The notes: a model not told the origin generated them from the letters alone. DNA of 58,369 bases from CAYSWK01 sp964434735 (GCA_964434735.1 CAYSWK010000004.1:1-58369), one strand, 5' to 3'. Shown: positions 41,294 through 50,812, counted from the first letter of the stretch. Numbers and translations are program-made.

Positions 41294-43258
41294 ATGAAAG
41301 AGTATATTCTTCATCCTAATTCACAACCTTCCTTTTCGATTGATTTTGAAAAGGAATTGAATAACGAGCAGTTACAAGTAGTTAAGAGTGCAGATCATGC
41401 AACGTTAGTTATAGCAGGTCCTGGTTCAGGAAAAACCCGAACGCTCGTGTTTCGGCTTTTGTACCTTCTTTCACATGGCGTTGCAGCTTCAAATATTCTT
41501 TTACTTACCTTTACCAATAAGGCCGCAAAGGAGATGATCCATCGCGTTGAAACAAAGGCAGGTTCCGATGCACGCCATTTGATGGCAGGAACCTTCCATC
41601 ATTTTTGCCATTGGTTTTTGCGTAAGCACATCGACCTTCTTGGATTTTCGCGCTCGTTTTCAATAATTGACGAGTCGGATTCAGAAGACCTCATCAAAAA
41701 TATCATCCAGGAGTTGGAGGCGCCTAAATCCATTCCCAAGGCTTCCGTAATTAAATCACTCATTTCCATGAGCACTATTTCCCTTGTCCCGCTTGAGGAA
41801 ATGCTTGCACAGGAACGTTATGCTTCTTACGTCGATCATTCAGAACTTATCCAGAAAATAGAGGTTGCGTACATCAAACGTAAAAAAGCGCGCAACTTCC
41901 TTGATTTTGATGATCTCTTGCTTTTTACCTGGAAAATCCTCAAGGGAAACGAGCATGTACGAACGAATTATCAGCGTCTTTTTACTCACATCCTTGTTGA
42001 TGAATTCCAGGATACTGATACACTCCAGGCCGCAACCATTGAGCTCTTGTCCCACCCGTCAAATTATCTCATGGTTGTGGGGGATGATTCCCAAAGCATC
42101 TATTCCTTTCGGGGCGCAAATATCCGCAACATGCTTGATTTTGAAAAGAAGTTCAATGCAAACGTTTACCGGCTTGAGACAAATTATAGAAGCACTCCTC
42201 AAATCATTTCAATCATCAATGAATGCATCAAGCACAATACTCAGAATTACCAAAAAACGCTCAAGGCGGTAAAAACACAAGGCGATTTGCCGATTCTTGT
42301 TCCCAGTTTTGAATCACGCCAGCAGGCCGAGTTTGTTGCACAACGAATTGTTGACCTTACCAAAGAAGGGCAGTCGCTTAATTCCATCTGTGTTCTTTTC
42401 CGTTCAGCATACCATGCCGCAGAATTGGAGCTTGAGCTTGCAAAACGTGCAATTCCTTATCAATTACGAGGTGGAATCAGGTTTTTTGAGCAGGCGCATG
42501 TCAAGGATGTTCTTTCATTCATTAGAATTTTATACAATCCAACAGATGAGCTTGCCTGGTTTCGGCTCTTGAAACTTTTTGAAGGGATTGGCGATGCGAA
42601 GGCCAAAAAAATTGTTGATGAAATTACCTCAAAACAGGATCCGTTGCATGCGTTTCTTTCATTCAAGTTTGAGAAACGCGCCTCCTCACTCGATGCGCTT
42701 AAGAAAATCATTATTGCTGTAAAACCGCTGGGTGCCATTGACGAGATACTCCTTGAATTCAGGAAATTATTTTATGACAACTATGTTACTCTTTCGTTTG
42801 CCAATCATGAAGAACGTTCCGATGAGCTTGAGCTTCTTGAGCAGTTGGCGGCTTCGTATTCATCAACGGAAACGTTCCTTAAAGAATTGATATTCAACGA
42901 GGAAACGGTGTACGCAACGCAGGAGGAAAAGCCTGAGGAATCATTGACGCTTTCAACCATCCATCAAGCAAAAGGCCTTGAATGGGATACTGTTTTTGTC
43001 ATTGGCCTTTCACAAGGAATGTTTCCCGTGTTGCGTGCAACAACGGATTTGGAGGAGGAACGTAGATTATTCTATGTCGCCATTTCCCGTGCTAAGAAAA
43101 ATCTGTACCTTACCTATTCCCTTATGTCTGCAACGTACGGCTATCGAATGATTCAGGATAAAAGCCAGTTTGTGAGCGAACTTCCAAAGGAAACCTATGA
43201 GGAGTGGAAAATCAAGGAGGAGCCGCAGGCGCTCTTTAAGCGTGCGGATGAATTGTAA
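41294..43258 (+). CDS. UvrD/PcrA/Rep-type SF1A DNA helicase
   Basis: A 654-residue helicase. Motif I AGPGSGKT (41-48), motif Ia TFTNKAAKEM, motif II VDEFQDTD, motif III VVGDDSQSIYSFRGA, motif IV ETNYRST, motif V STIHQAKGLEWDTVFVIGL and motif VI YVAISRAKKNLYL are all present. It unwinds 3'-tailed DNA in repair or restart. UvrD-like helicases are mainly bacterial and sporadic in archaea, so ancestral or later transfer is possible. AGGAGAT precedes the ATG. Confidence 0.95.
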   Translation: MKEYILHPNSQPSFSIDFEKELNNEQLQVVKSADHATLVIAGPGSGKTRTLVFRLLYLLSHGVAASNILLLTFTNKAAKEMIHRVETKAGSDARHLMAGTFHHFCHWFLRKHIDLLGFSRSFSIIDESDSEDLIKNIIQELEAPKSIPKASVIKSLISMSTISLVPLEEMLAQERYASYVDHSELIQKIEVAYIKRKKARNFLDFDDLLLFTWKILKGNEHVRTNYQRLFTHILVDEFQDTDTLQAATIELLSHPSNYLMVVGDDSQSIYSFRGANIRNMLDFEKKFNANVYRLETNYRSTPQIISIINECIKHNTQNYQKTLKAVKTQGDLPILVPSFESRQQAEFVAQRIVDLTKEGQSLNSICVLFRSAYHAAELELELAKRAIPYQLRGGIRFFEQAHVKDVLSFIRILYNPTDELAWFRLLKLFEGIGDAKAKKIVDEITSKQDPLHAFLSFKFEKRASSLDALKKIIIAVKPLGAIDEILLEFRKLFYDNYVTLSFANHEERSDELELLEQLAASYSSTETFLKELIFNEETVYATQEEKPEESLTLSTIHQAKGLEWDTVFVIGLSQGMFPVLRATTDLEEERRLFYVAISRAKKNLYLTYSLMSATYGYRMIQDKSQFVSELPKETYEEWKIKEEPQALFKRADEL

Positions 43259-43335
43259 TTATTCCACGTTTGTCGTACAAACTTGTGTAAATATATAAAA
43301 ACTGATGGGTTGATTTTCTTGCCTTGGTGTACTAT

Positions 43336-44424
43336 ATGTCAAACCCAGCTTTTTCCCGTCAATCATGTATTTCCACAAGGCAGCCTCTTTTTGTTCGTAT
43401 TGCCAATTTTTTTAGGAGAAAACCAAAGGAAGAACTTCCGTTGATTAGGCCTCACAAAGGCCTTGTTTCGGTTCTTGAACATGTTGACCGTGAAGTTTTC
43501 AATGTCATTCGAGCGGAAGCCGAGCGTGTCGAGGCGGAAGCACAAGAACATGCGCATGAACCGCGTGATACGGTTGTTGCGGGTTCCGGGCCAAGCCTTT
43601 TTCAAACCGTTACAAGTATTTCACAAGGGGGAGAAACAGTCCGGTTTTTGAACGATTTGGGGACTCAAGGATATGGCCGTCAGAAAAGTGTGACTCTTGC
43701 AAGTGGAGCGCGTCTTGCATCAACTGGGGAATACCTTTCGGCAGCAAAAGGATACATCACCTCCCTTGCCAGACGAATCGTATATGAGGACCAAAGCATC
43801 CATAGCGAAGAAGTCGTTGCAATCAATGAGCGGCTTTTTGAAAACCTTCGTTCGTGCATTTCAGAAGGCGATTTCGAACAGGCAAAAAAAATCATGGACT
43901 TTTTTTTCAATTCATGGTACAAAGTCATTATTGAACAGCCCGAGCGTGCCGGTAAGGCTCATCTTTTACTCTGCTCCTTGAATGCGCCTTTCTTGTTTAG
44001 CATTTCTGCAAGCCTTCAGTCGGCGATCATAAATCGAAAAGGTAATGCTACAGATAATGAATTGCGTGAAACTGTTGAAAGTTATCTTAATGCGCTGTAT
44101 GTTGCGTCGTACGCATCAATGCAAGATTCTGTTTCAAAGGTTTTTGTTACTAACTCAAGAAGCGTTGCTCAAAATTCCCAAGGTCATTTGGTGCGCTTGG
44201 CGGAGACGCCAGATTTTAAGGACTTTTTAAGTCCCGTACTTGAATCAATCCGTAAGCTTGGCTTGTCATATGGCACAGATACCTTTTCGACAGAGGATAT
44301 TCCTGCGCGTGCAGAGAATGAACTTTCAACAATTGTTTTAGTTCAGGAACGCCTTGGCCTAAGAAACCCCTTTATCCGCCTTAATTGTGAGAAGGAGCCT
44401 ACGGTCCGGGTTGGAAGGGCATAA
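43336..44424 (+). CDS. Hypothetical protein upstream of Nre
   Basis: A protein of 362 residues counted from ATG 43336 (GGTG before it; TATA AATATATAAAAAC near 43290). Mostly helical and charged, with an Ala/Glu-rich helix (VIRAEAERVEAEAQEHAHEP) and a central helical part (LNDLGTQGYGRQ, then LSAAKGYITSLARRIVYED). No signal peptide, membrane segment or recognisable catalytic motif. Same direction and close to the Nre gene (38-base gap). Confidence 0.6.
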   Translation: MSNPAFSRQSCISTRQPLFVRIANFFRRKPKEELPLIRPHKGLVSVLEHVDREVFNVIRAEAERVEAEAQEHAHEPRDTVVAGSGPSLFQTVTSISQGGETVRFLNDLGTQGYGRQKSVTLASGARLASTGEYLSAAKGYITSLARRIVYEDQSIHSEEVVAINERLFENLRSCISEGDFEQAKKIMDFFFNSWYKVIIEQPERAGKAHLLLCSLNAPFLFSISASLQSAIINRKGNATDNELRETVESYLNALYVASYASMQDSVSKVFVTNSRSVAQNSQGHLVRLAETPDFKDFLSPVLESIRKLGLSYGTDTFSTEDIPARAENELSTIVLVQERLGLRNPFIRLNCEKEPTVRVGRA

Positions 44425-44462
44425 CGCAATCTCTTTATTTTTCATCTTATTAATCCTTTGCA

Positions 44463-45620
44463 ATGGTCTCAAAATCAGGGTATTTGAAAGAGCTTACGAG
44501 TAAGCTTACGTTTCGGACTAAACCTATTGGCCAAAAGTTGGAAGGCTCTTCACCACCTAGCGTTTTCATCGGACGGGCAGGATATCCAAAGGTATTCATC
44601 GGCCCGATGATGGTTCAAGAGCACGGGGACACCCATTTGCTTGATTCTCCGGAGGAATGGATTCCGGGCAACAAATCGGTTGAAGATATTATTGGATTTC
44701 GTATGGATTTGGTGAGGGGCACCTCTTTAGTCGGGATACACGACCTCAATAATAAACTTGTCAATACTTTGCAGGAAATTACCCTTTCAAAACGTTCATT
44801 GGATGCAAACGCGTTTTTCTCAAGCATTCCTCAAGGGAGGTCGTTTGATGAGGAAAGCCAGCCTTTTGGCCCGAGTGCTTCCATAAAGCATTTTGAGCTC
44901 AATGAAAATAATGTTTCCTACAATCATTATTTGCAAAAAGCGCATTATGATACTGATTTCAAGGCACAGGATGCAATGATTTATCTCTATAAACAAGGTC
45001 TTTCCTTTACTCAAATCCAAAAAGCGCTTTCGGTTGGAACGTTAGGAATTGAGAAAAACCGAAAACTAGTACCAACCCGTTGGAGCATTACGGCGCTTGA
45101 TGATACGCTTGGGCTTCATCTTCTTGATAATGTCAAAGACCAGGAAATTCTTGATACGTATCTTGTGTACGAATTTGAGAGTCTCAAGAACCGATTCGTC
45201 GTCTTGTTTGTTCCCCGCCCGTTCCAGTATGAATTTATGGAATTGTTTATTCATGTTTTGGGTGATGAGGAATACATTTTCAGTGATTATGAGTTGAACC
45301 GTGGAAGAACTACGTACGCATCAATCGGCGGTTGTTACTACGCTGTCAGGTTTGCTGCCGCTGAAAAATTATTCTACATGAAAAAGCAGGCAAGCGTTAT
45401 TGTGTTTCGCGAAGCGTATCCCGGTTACGTTCCCCTCGGGGTTTTCAACTGTCGCGAAACGGCGCGCCATGCATTCATGCAAAAACCGCTTGAGTTTCAT
45501 GATTTAAAATCTGCAACTATTCACGTAAAATCCCGTTTGATGCGCTATGAAACGTTCGTAAAACAAAGTGTCATGTTAAAAGAAATAAGGGAGCAGAACA
45601 CACTTGTGCATTTTTTTTAG
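44463..45620 (+). CDS. nreA: Nre-family archaeal DNA repair protein with PIP box
   Basis: A 385-residue protein. Nre_N features PPSVFIGRAGYPKVFIGPMM and DSPEEWIPG, and Nre_C features GGCYYAVRFAAAEKL and RPFQYEFMELF are visible. The last eight residues QNTLVHFF (378-385) form a canonical PCNA-interacting box, as in Haloferax NreA, which acts with UvrABC and PCNA (family knowledge). No N-terminal zinc finger is seen. The 3' end overlaps the convergent beta-barrel gene by four bases. Confidence 0.85.
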   Translation: MVSKSGYLKELTSKLTFRTKPIGQKLEGSSPPSVFIGRAGYPKVFIGPMMVQEHGDTHLLDSPEEWIPGNKSVEDIIGFRMDLVRGTSLVGIHDLNNKLVNTLQEITLSKRSLDANAFFSSIPQGRSFDEESQPFGPSASIKHFELNENNVSYNHYLQKAHYDTDFKAQDAMIYLYKQGLSFTQIQKALSVGTLGIEKNRKLVPTRWSITALDDTLGLHLLDNVKDQEILDTYLVYEFESLKNRFVVLFVPRPFQYEFMELFIHVLGDEEYIFSDYELNRGRTTYASIGGCYYAVRFAAAEKLFYMKKQASVIVFREAYPGYVPLGVFNCRETARHAFMQKPLEFHDLKSATIHVKSRLMRYETFVKQSVMLKEIREQNTLVHFF

Positions 45621-47413
45621 TTCTTGCCTACGTTTTCCCTAAGTTGTTTGTACTTTATCTTGTCCATTCCAGCATTTCCAAGAAGTGCGATGAGGAATGC
45701 GTCGTTTTGTAGCATTTCCTTTGGAATGTAGAATTTTGACCCTTCGTACGTTGCAACAAGGATTGTCGGATCATTTTGTGCAAGGATATTCAAGACTGCC
45801 CGTTGGTATGTGCTTACTCCTTTAGTGTACCCTTTTGGGTTTGAGGGGTTAGCAATTGTTTCACGTACTACTGTAAGGGAAAGGGGTTTCGTTATCCATA
45901 CCTTATCTTCTTTAACTTCTGCAACAAATATTTTTGTGTTTGGAATTTGGCGTATTTTCCAGTCTCCATTGCTACTTATAATTTTCCAAGCCTTTCGTGA
46001 ATCTTCGGTTGGCCAGCGTAAATCGATTGCAATGCTTGCTTCTTCGGGAGTTTTGCTAACCAATTTTGCAAGTGTGTCATTGAACTCGTTTTCAGGTGCA
46101 TCAAGTAGTGAAAGGGTTCTCTTGAACATATTAATTGCGTTTATTTTTCCTTCGCTTTTTCTTATGTTTGAATAGTACGTTGCTGCTTTTGCGTACCAGC
46201 CAAGTGCCTCTTCTCGTGTTTTTGCATTTACTCCGCGAGAAAAGGAGTCTTCGGCTATGGCAGCCCCTTGAGCAATTTCTTCAGCAGTTAATTTTCGCTC
46301 TGGAGGTTTTTCATTTTTAGGAGGTTTTTCAGCCCCCTCCTTTTCTTCTTTTGGTTCAGATGTAGGTCTATACTCAACGTATCCAGCATATGGCTGCGCA
46401 TAGGATGCATGAGGTATCATCCCTTCAACAGATGCCTGAACACTGTTTCCTTCATATCGTATGCTCACAAACCCTCCGACATCCATTTTACTGTCTTCAA
46501 CTTTTACTGGCAATCCGCCCGTGATTTCAAATCCGCTAGTCGCCCATCGTACGAGTGGTCCGTACCGTGCGTCTGCCCCACGTGAGGATTCGCTATCTAA
46601 ATCGGGGCCTCCAAGCATCCCTGGGCCAAAAAAATGCGTGTGTGCCACAAGGCCGGCATTTAGACGGCGATTTATGACTTGCCAAAGTATATATGCACTT
46701 AATCGGTCTTCAGAAATCATGCTTAAGGGCAAAGGAACCTCTCCTTCTGTTGCCGATATGTCGTATCCCATAATTCTTTTATTATGCGTAAATCTAACTG
46801 AAAATTCCGTGGGTGCCAAATTTATTTCGTTCTGGGTGAGTATCATATCAAATGTGCCAGGTACTCTGGAATCCGTAGGAATACTTGCAGAAATTAATAC
46901 TACGTCTCCTGCGCGCAGCGTAAGCGTTGCATTTCCATAGGGCATGTTTGCACTTGCCGTATCAAAAGATACGCCATCAAATGAGGGATTTAGTGTTTCA
47001 CGGACCATACCGGCGCTTAATGTCCCTTCAAGCGTAAGTTTGTTCCCTATTAAGGCTTGATACGCAATTCCCAGGTTTCCTGCAATTAATGTGCGATCAA
47101 GGTCACCCGTATGCTGTTCAAGTGTGAAGAAATGGTCTGTTGAATCCGTAAAAAATCCCGTAGTTTTTAAAACCCACGTATCTGAGAGTCGAAGTTGCCC
47201 GGACAATCCCGTAGTTGTTTCTTTCCGGGTCATGTCTCCGTTGAGTTGTTCCCCGATTTTTGTTTTTGGAAGATACGTTCCTCCTGCACGAACTGAAAAG
47301 GTTTCTGTAGACCTGAGCGGTTCTTGTGCATGTGAATTAGTGGTAAGCGCTAATGAAAATGCAAGCGGAACAACACATCTTTTAACAGAATTTACAAATG
47401 TTCTTGAGCGCAT
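45617..47413 (-). CDS. Secreted protein with possible beta-barrel domain
   Basis: A 598-residue protein. The signal peptide MRSRTFVNSVKRCVVPLAFS ends with an AHA-type cleavage site near residue 29. Residues 30-345 alternate short polar/apolar strands typical of a transmembrane beta-barrel (KLTLEGTLSAGM, NATLTLRAGDVVLISASI, FSVRFTHNKRIMGYDISA, GGFVSIRYEGNSVQASVEG). A Pro/Glu/Lys-rich linker (350-375) separates it from a C-terminal alpha/beta region (376-598). Resemblance to bacterial outer-membrane proteins is inferred from pattern only. It shares a TATA with the divergent Pro-Asp-Ala lipoprotein gene. Confidence 0.6.
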   Translation of the reverse strand: MRSRTFVNSVKRCVVPLAFSLALTTNSHAQEPLRSTETFSVRAGGTYLPKTKIGEQLNGDMTRKETTTGLSGQLRLSDTWVLKTTGFFTDSTDHFFTLEQHTGDLDRTLIAGNLGIAYQALIGNKLTLEGTLSAGMVRETLNPSFDGVSFDTASANMPYGNATLTLRAGDVVLISASIPTDSRVPGTFDMILTQNEINLAPTEFSVRFTHNKRIMGYDISATEGEVPLPLSMISEDRLSAYILWQVINRRLNAGLVAHTHFFGPGMLGGPDLDSESSRGADARYGPLVRWATSGFEITGGLPVKVEDSKMDVGGFVSIRYEGNSVQASVEGMIPHASYAQPYAGYVEYRPTSEPKEEKEGAEKPPKNEKPPERKLTAEEIAQGAAIAEDSFSRGVNAKTREEALGWYAKAATYYSNIRKSEGKINAINMFKRTLSLLDAPENEFNDTLAKLVSKTPEEASIAIDLRWPTEDSRKAWKIISSNGDWKIRQIPNTKIFVAEVKEDKVWITKPLSLTVVRETIANPSNPKGYTKGVSTYQRAVLNILAQNDPTILVATYEGSKFYIPKEMLQNDAFLIALLGNAGMDKIKYKQLRENVGKN

Positions 47414-47436
47414 GCATACTCATGTGGAACCAAGGA

Positions 47437-47444
47437 TTTTTAAA
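47437..47444. promoter_or_regulatory. Bidirectional TATA shared by beta-barrel and PDA-repeat genes
   Basis: TTTTTAAA, nearly symmetric, lies 31 nt from the start codon at 47413 (minus) and 30 nt from 47467 (plus). Both spacings fit leaderless transcripts, so one TATA can drive both genes and link their expression. Confidence 0.6.
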
Positions 47445-47466
47445 GTGTGCTAGTTAAAGTAGAATT

Positions 47467-49227
47467 ATGAACTTCATTCACGTTGCTGGAAACAGGAATA
47501 ATGGTATACTTGCCAGATCTGCAGCAAAGACGCGCGCAGTTGTGGCTGCAGCCGTCATGTTGTCTTCATTATCATGTACGGGTGAGAATCCCGAATTAGG
47601 TGGAACTTTACAGTTTGGTAAAGATGGAGGTGCCGTTTCAGATGGATTTGCAGGATCAAGCGGCGCAGGAGGGGCCGCAGGATCTATCGGAGAAGGCGGA
47701 GTAGGAGGCACTGGCGGAATAGCCGGCTCTGGAGGCATGGGCGGAATTGGAGGTCAAGGCGGAAATCTTGTACATCCAGACGCACATTCTGATGCACAGC
47801 CTTCTGATGCAAGACCTGACGCACGTCCTCATGATGCAGTAGTTCGTGTTGATGCTGCCAAGGATGCAGGTGCTCCTGATGCAGTCGTTCGACCAGATGT
47901 ATCTCAACCTGATGCTCGCGTTGAACCCGATTCACAAACGCCTGACGCGACAGCACCCGATGCAGTTGTCCGAGTCGATGCTCACGTTCCGGACGCAGTT
48001 GTTCGACCAGATATTTCTTTTCCTGATGAGGGAGTCCCAGATGCCGCTTCCTTAGATGCGTCAGTTCTGGATTGTTCCCAGGATACTGATTGTCATGAGA
48101 CTGAAGTGTGTGTTGATGATTCTTGCGTTCCAGCACTTGTTGCCTGTGAAGACGATCCCCAAGGAAGAGGCGCAACAGTAACACAAGGTAGATGGTCAGC
48201 ATTTTTTGCAAATGTTTGTGATGCTACACGTAAATTGCTTGCACGTTGTTTAGGAAATGTAGTAGTTGACATTGAGGAATCTTGTGCTCAAGGTGAGCAA
48301 TGTGAAGATCAAGGAGAAGGAGTTCTTGCATGTGTTCCAGGCGCACTCGATGCAGGTGTTGCCGATGCAAGTGTTGATGCAACTCCCGTAGATGCAGACA
48401 CTGATGCTGCTCCTTCGGACGCAGTAACTCTAGATTCACGTATTGTTGATGCTCAAGTCATTGATGCCGCACATGATGCTGCACAGGACGCAACTCCTGA
48501 TGCACATCCTGTTGATGTGGCTGTGCCTGATGCGGCGGAAATTGACGCAGCAGTTGTTTACAATTTCTGTACAGCATATGCTGCTAATGGAACTAGAATT
48601 GGTCAATCACAAGCACATGCCGAACCATTTGTTGAGTATTTGGCTTCAACACCTTTAAGGTTTAGGACAAATCATGGTCCAGGTAATGATCCTACGTATG
48701 TAGGTGTTATTGCAACGGATTCTCCTTCAAATCCTTGGTCCGTATCATTTATTCAAACGAATGAATTTGGGCCATTCGTGGGCAACGATTCAAACGTGGC
48801 GTTACCGTATCTGTTGATTTCGGATCCAACTGATGCGGCTATTAGCCTTCCAGGCCATTCTGCACAGGTATTTGCAAAAGTACCTCTTGCAGCGTATGTT
48901 ACAAACGGCGCATCAGCAAATGCAATTGCCGTTGCAGATCTTGCGTGGGCGTTTGATATTCACACTCTTTCAACAGGCGCTTCTTGGGCTGAAGCTGCAG
49001 GTCTTATCGACTCTAGAAGAAGTTATTCAATTTCGGGTTTGGAACAGGATGTGCGTGTTGTTGGTTTATTTAATACTGAAGTCCAGCTTGTTCAAGATTC
49101 GGGAATTAACCGGTTGCCTGCAATTCTTCAGTTTAACCGAAATACTGGTGATTGTGTAGTTGTTGAATTCCCTGAAGGTCCAATTCCAACGGCAGCAACA
49201 TTGTTCAACATGCGCCAAGGACTTTAG
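47467..49227 (+). CDS. Lipoprotein with Gly-rich and Pro-Asp-Ala repeat regions
   Basis: A 586-residue protein. A signal region ends in a lipobox-like LSSLSC (Cys37). Residues 44-100 are Gly-rich; residues 102-195 and 290-365 consist of PDA-type low-complexity repeats (DAVVRPDVSQPDARVEPD, DATPDAHPVDVAVPDA); between them is CSQDTDCHETEVCVDDSCVP, a CxxDxDCxxxxxC motif. A C-terminal beta-rich domain follows (366-586). This combination is typical of myxobacterial surface lipoproteins, unusual for an archaeon. Long open frames on the opposite strand here arise from the biased codons. Confidence 0.75.
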   Translation: MNFIHVAGNRNNGILARSAAKTRAVVAAAVMLSSLSCTGENPELGGTLQFGKDGGAVSDGFAGSSGAGGAAGSIGEGGVGGTGGIAGSGGMGGIGGQGGNLVHPDAHSDAQPSDARPDARPHDAVVRVDAAKDAGAPDAVVRPDVSQPDARVEPDSQTPDATAPDAVVRVDAHVPDAVVRPDISFPDEGVPDAASLDASVLDCSQDTDCHETEVCVDDSCVPALVACEDDPQGRGATVTQGRWSAFFANVCDATRKLLARCLGNVVVDIEESCAQGEQCEDQGEGVLACVPGALDAGVADASVDATPVDADTDAAPSDAVTLDSRIVDAQVIDAAHDAAQDATPDAHPVDVAVPDAAEIDAAVVYNFCTAYAANGTRIGQSQAHAEPFVEYLASTPLRFRTNHGPGNDPTYVGVIATDSPSNPWSVSFIQTNEFGPFVGNDSNVALPYLLISDPTDAAISLPGHSAQVFAKVPLAAYVTNGASANAIAVADLAWAFDIHTLSTGASWAEAAGLIDSRRSYSISGLEQDVRVVGLFNTEVQLVQDSGINRLPAILQFNRNTGDCVVVEFPEGPIPTAATLFNMRQGL

Positions 49228-49234
49228 TTTTTTC

Positions 49235-50089
49235 TTATTTTTTCAAATGCATCCGTTCCATAAGGATGCAGCTTTTTTCATCTTCAACTTTTTGAGAATC
49301 CATAATCATTTTTCCAATTCCTGCAAACACGCCATCATCACGCATAATTTTTACGCTTGCATTTTTTGCAATATCCTTTGGCATGTGAGTAATGTCGTTT
49401 CCTTTAAGCGGCATGCCGTCAATTATTTTTTGCGATGCTTCTTTTTGCATGGTCACCGTTGGCAAATCAATAAATTGCTCGGGCTTTTGCATCATTTTTT
49501 CAAGTAGGCGTGGGTCCTTCTTCTCATAGTAAAGCCACAGTGCATCCGAGAGGTCCTGAAGGGTGACTGCTTTTGATTCGTCGGTCTTTCCAACGCATAT
49601 CCTTCTTAGCTCCTCCATGCGTGCGCCTCCGACTTCTTTACCCATATCTTCGCAGAGTGTCCGGATGTACGTTCCGGCCTCAACAACCGCCTTGAAGAGT
49701 ACTAATTTTCCTGAACGTTCAAGAATGTCAAGCGAATGGATAATTCTTTTTCGGGGCACTTTCCTTACTGCGGAAATTTTAGGTGGGGTTTGGGTTATAG
49801 TTCCCTTGAATTTTAAAAAAATAGCTCCTATTTGGGAATCGGAAAGGTCATTTTTGAATTTCATGATTCCAATATATGTTTTTACGTTCGTGTCCATATA
49901 TTGGATAAGTTTTGTTGCCCGTCCAAGAGCTACAGGTACCACTCCGCTTACGTTGGGATCAAGCGTACCGACGTGCCCCGCACGGCTTGATTTTGCAAGT
50001 TTTTTAACAAGAGTCGTAAGCTCATGGCAAATAAGTCCGGGGGGCTTGTTGAGTATGATCACTCCGTTTTCAAGAAAGGATTCATCCAT
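49235..50089 (-). CDS. cbf5: tRNA/rRNA pseudouridine synthase Cbf5 (TruB family)
   Basis: A 284-residue enzyme. The catalytic motif GHVGTLDPNVSGVVPVALGRATK contains the active Asp; TYIRTLCEDMGKEVGG and the C-terminal PUA domain (GNDITHMPKDIAKNASVKIM, then DGVFAGIGKM) follow. Archaeal Cbf5 is the pseudouridine synthase of H/ACA RNPs. A little shorter than usual. It is the last gene of a DUF106-eL34-cmk-eL14-cbf5 cluster, a known archaeal arrangement. Confidence 0.94.
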   Translation of the reverse strand: MDESFLENGVIILNKPPGLICHELTTLVKKLAKSSRAGHVGTLDPNVSGVVPVALGRATKLIQYMDTNVKTYIGIMKFKNDLSDSQIGAIFLKFKGTITQTPPKISAVRKVPRKRIIHSLDILERSGKLVLFKAVVEAGTYIRTLCEDMGKEVGGARMEELRRICVGKTDESKAVTLQDLSDALWLYYEKKDPRLLEKMMQKPEQFIDLPTVTMQKEASQKIIDGMPLKGNDITHMPKDIAKNASVKIMRDDGVFAGIGKMIMDSQKVEDEKSCILMERMHLKK

Positions 50090-50108
50090 ATAAGATCAGT
50101 TAAAAAAG

Positions 50109-50282
50109 TTAGAAAAGGGGTTCAATGTGCCCAGGGTTGAACGCGCGTTCAATTTCTTTTTTCTTGAGTACAAACTTTACCGTTACTTTTTCCTTGGTTA
50201 TTTTCGTAATCGTTCCTTCAATTCCTGCCCGTCTTCCGGCAATGATGATGCATTTTGAGTGCTCTTTAAGTGCTCCCGTCAT
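50109..50282 (-). CDS. rpl14e: Ribosomal protein eL14 (short)
   Basis: A 57-residue protein: MTGALKEHSKCIIIAGRRA at the start, then GIEGTITKITKEKVTVKFVL and the ending FNPGHIEPLF. This is the KOW-like fold of eL14 (CIxLAGRxAG and NxxHLEPL patterns). It is about two thirds of the usual archaeal length. It overlaps cmk by four bases and precedes cbf5, as in other archaea. Confidence 0.85.
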   Translation of the reverse strand: MTGALKEHSKCIIIAGRRAGIEGTITKITKEKVTVKFVLKKKEIERAFNPGHIEPLF

Positions 50283-50812
50283 ATTTTTTCACCTGTTTTT
50301 TGGCATTTTACTTTAAACGAATCAACTATTATTTTTGCGATTTGTTTTGGGTTGAATTTTTCCGTGTTTACCCAGATATCAAATTTTGACTGGTTTTCAA
50401 TGTCAATTCCGTATACTTTTTTGTACCTTTTTTTGTTTCCTTCATCTTTTTCAATGACAAATTCACGTGCTTTTTCAACGGAAATTCCTTCTCTTTTTGC
50501 CGTGCGTGCAATTCTTGTTTCAAGTGATGCGTTAAGCCCGACTCGAAAATCGCATTCAAGCATCCATGGTCCAAGCCACGTGACAACTACTGAGTCCTGC
50601 GTGTTTGCCATTTCTTTAAGTGCATTGTCAAATTTCTTATCTATGTTTGGATCGTTTTGCGCTTTTTTTTGAAATTCAAGAAGAGTTATTCCTTCTTTTG
50701 CGGCCAAGTCCTTGAACGTAGGGGCAACGACGTTGAAACTGAGCTCTTTTGCAATAAGCTCACCAACGGTGTTTTTGCCGCTTCCGGTCATTCCAAAAAG
50801 TGCGATTATCAT
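50279..50812 (-). CDS. cmk: Archaeal cytidylate kinase
   Basis: A 177-residue P-loop kinase phosphorylating CMP/dCMP. The P-loop GMTGSGKNT is at 7-15; archaeal-type features are LLEFQKKAQNDPNIDKKFD, RIARTAKREG and KKRYKKVYGIDIENQSKFDI. It overlaps eL14 downstream and eL34 upstream by four bases each. Confidence 0.9.
   Translation of the reverse strand: MIIALFGMTGSGKNTVGELIAKELSFNVVAPTFKDLAAKEGITLLEFQKKAQNDPNIDKKFDNALKEMANTQDSVVVTWLGPWMLECDFRVGLNASLETRIARTAKREGISVEKAREFVIEKDEGNKKRYKKVYGIDIENQSKFDIWVNTEKFNPKQIAKIIVDSFKVKCQKTGEKI

Noticed and set aside
47684..48211. A 175-codon open frame on the minus strand
   Set aside because: It results from the repetitive Asp/Ala codons of the PDA lipoprotein; the translation is low-complexity His/Leu/Arg-rich.
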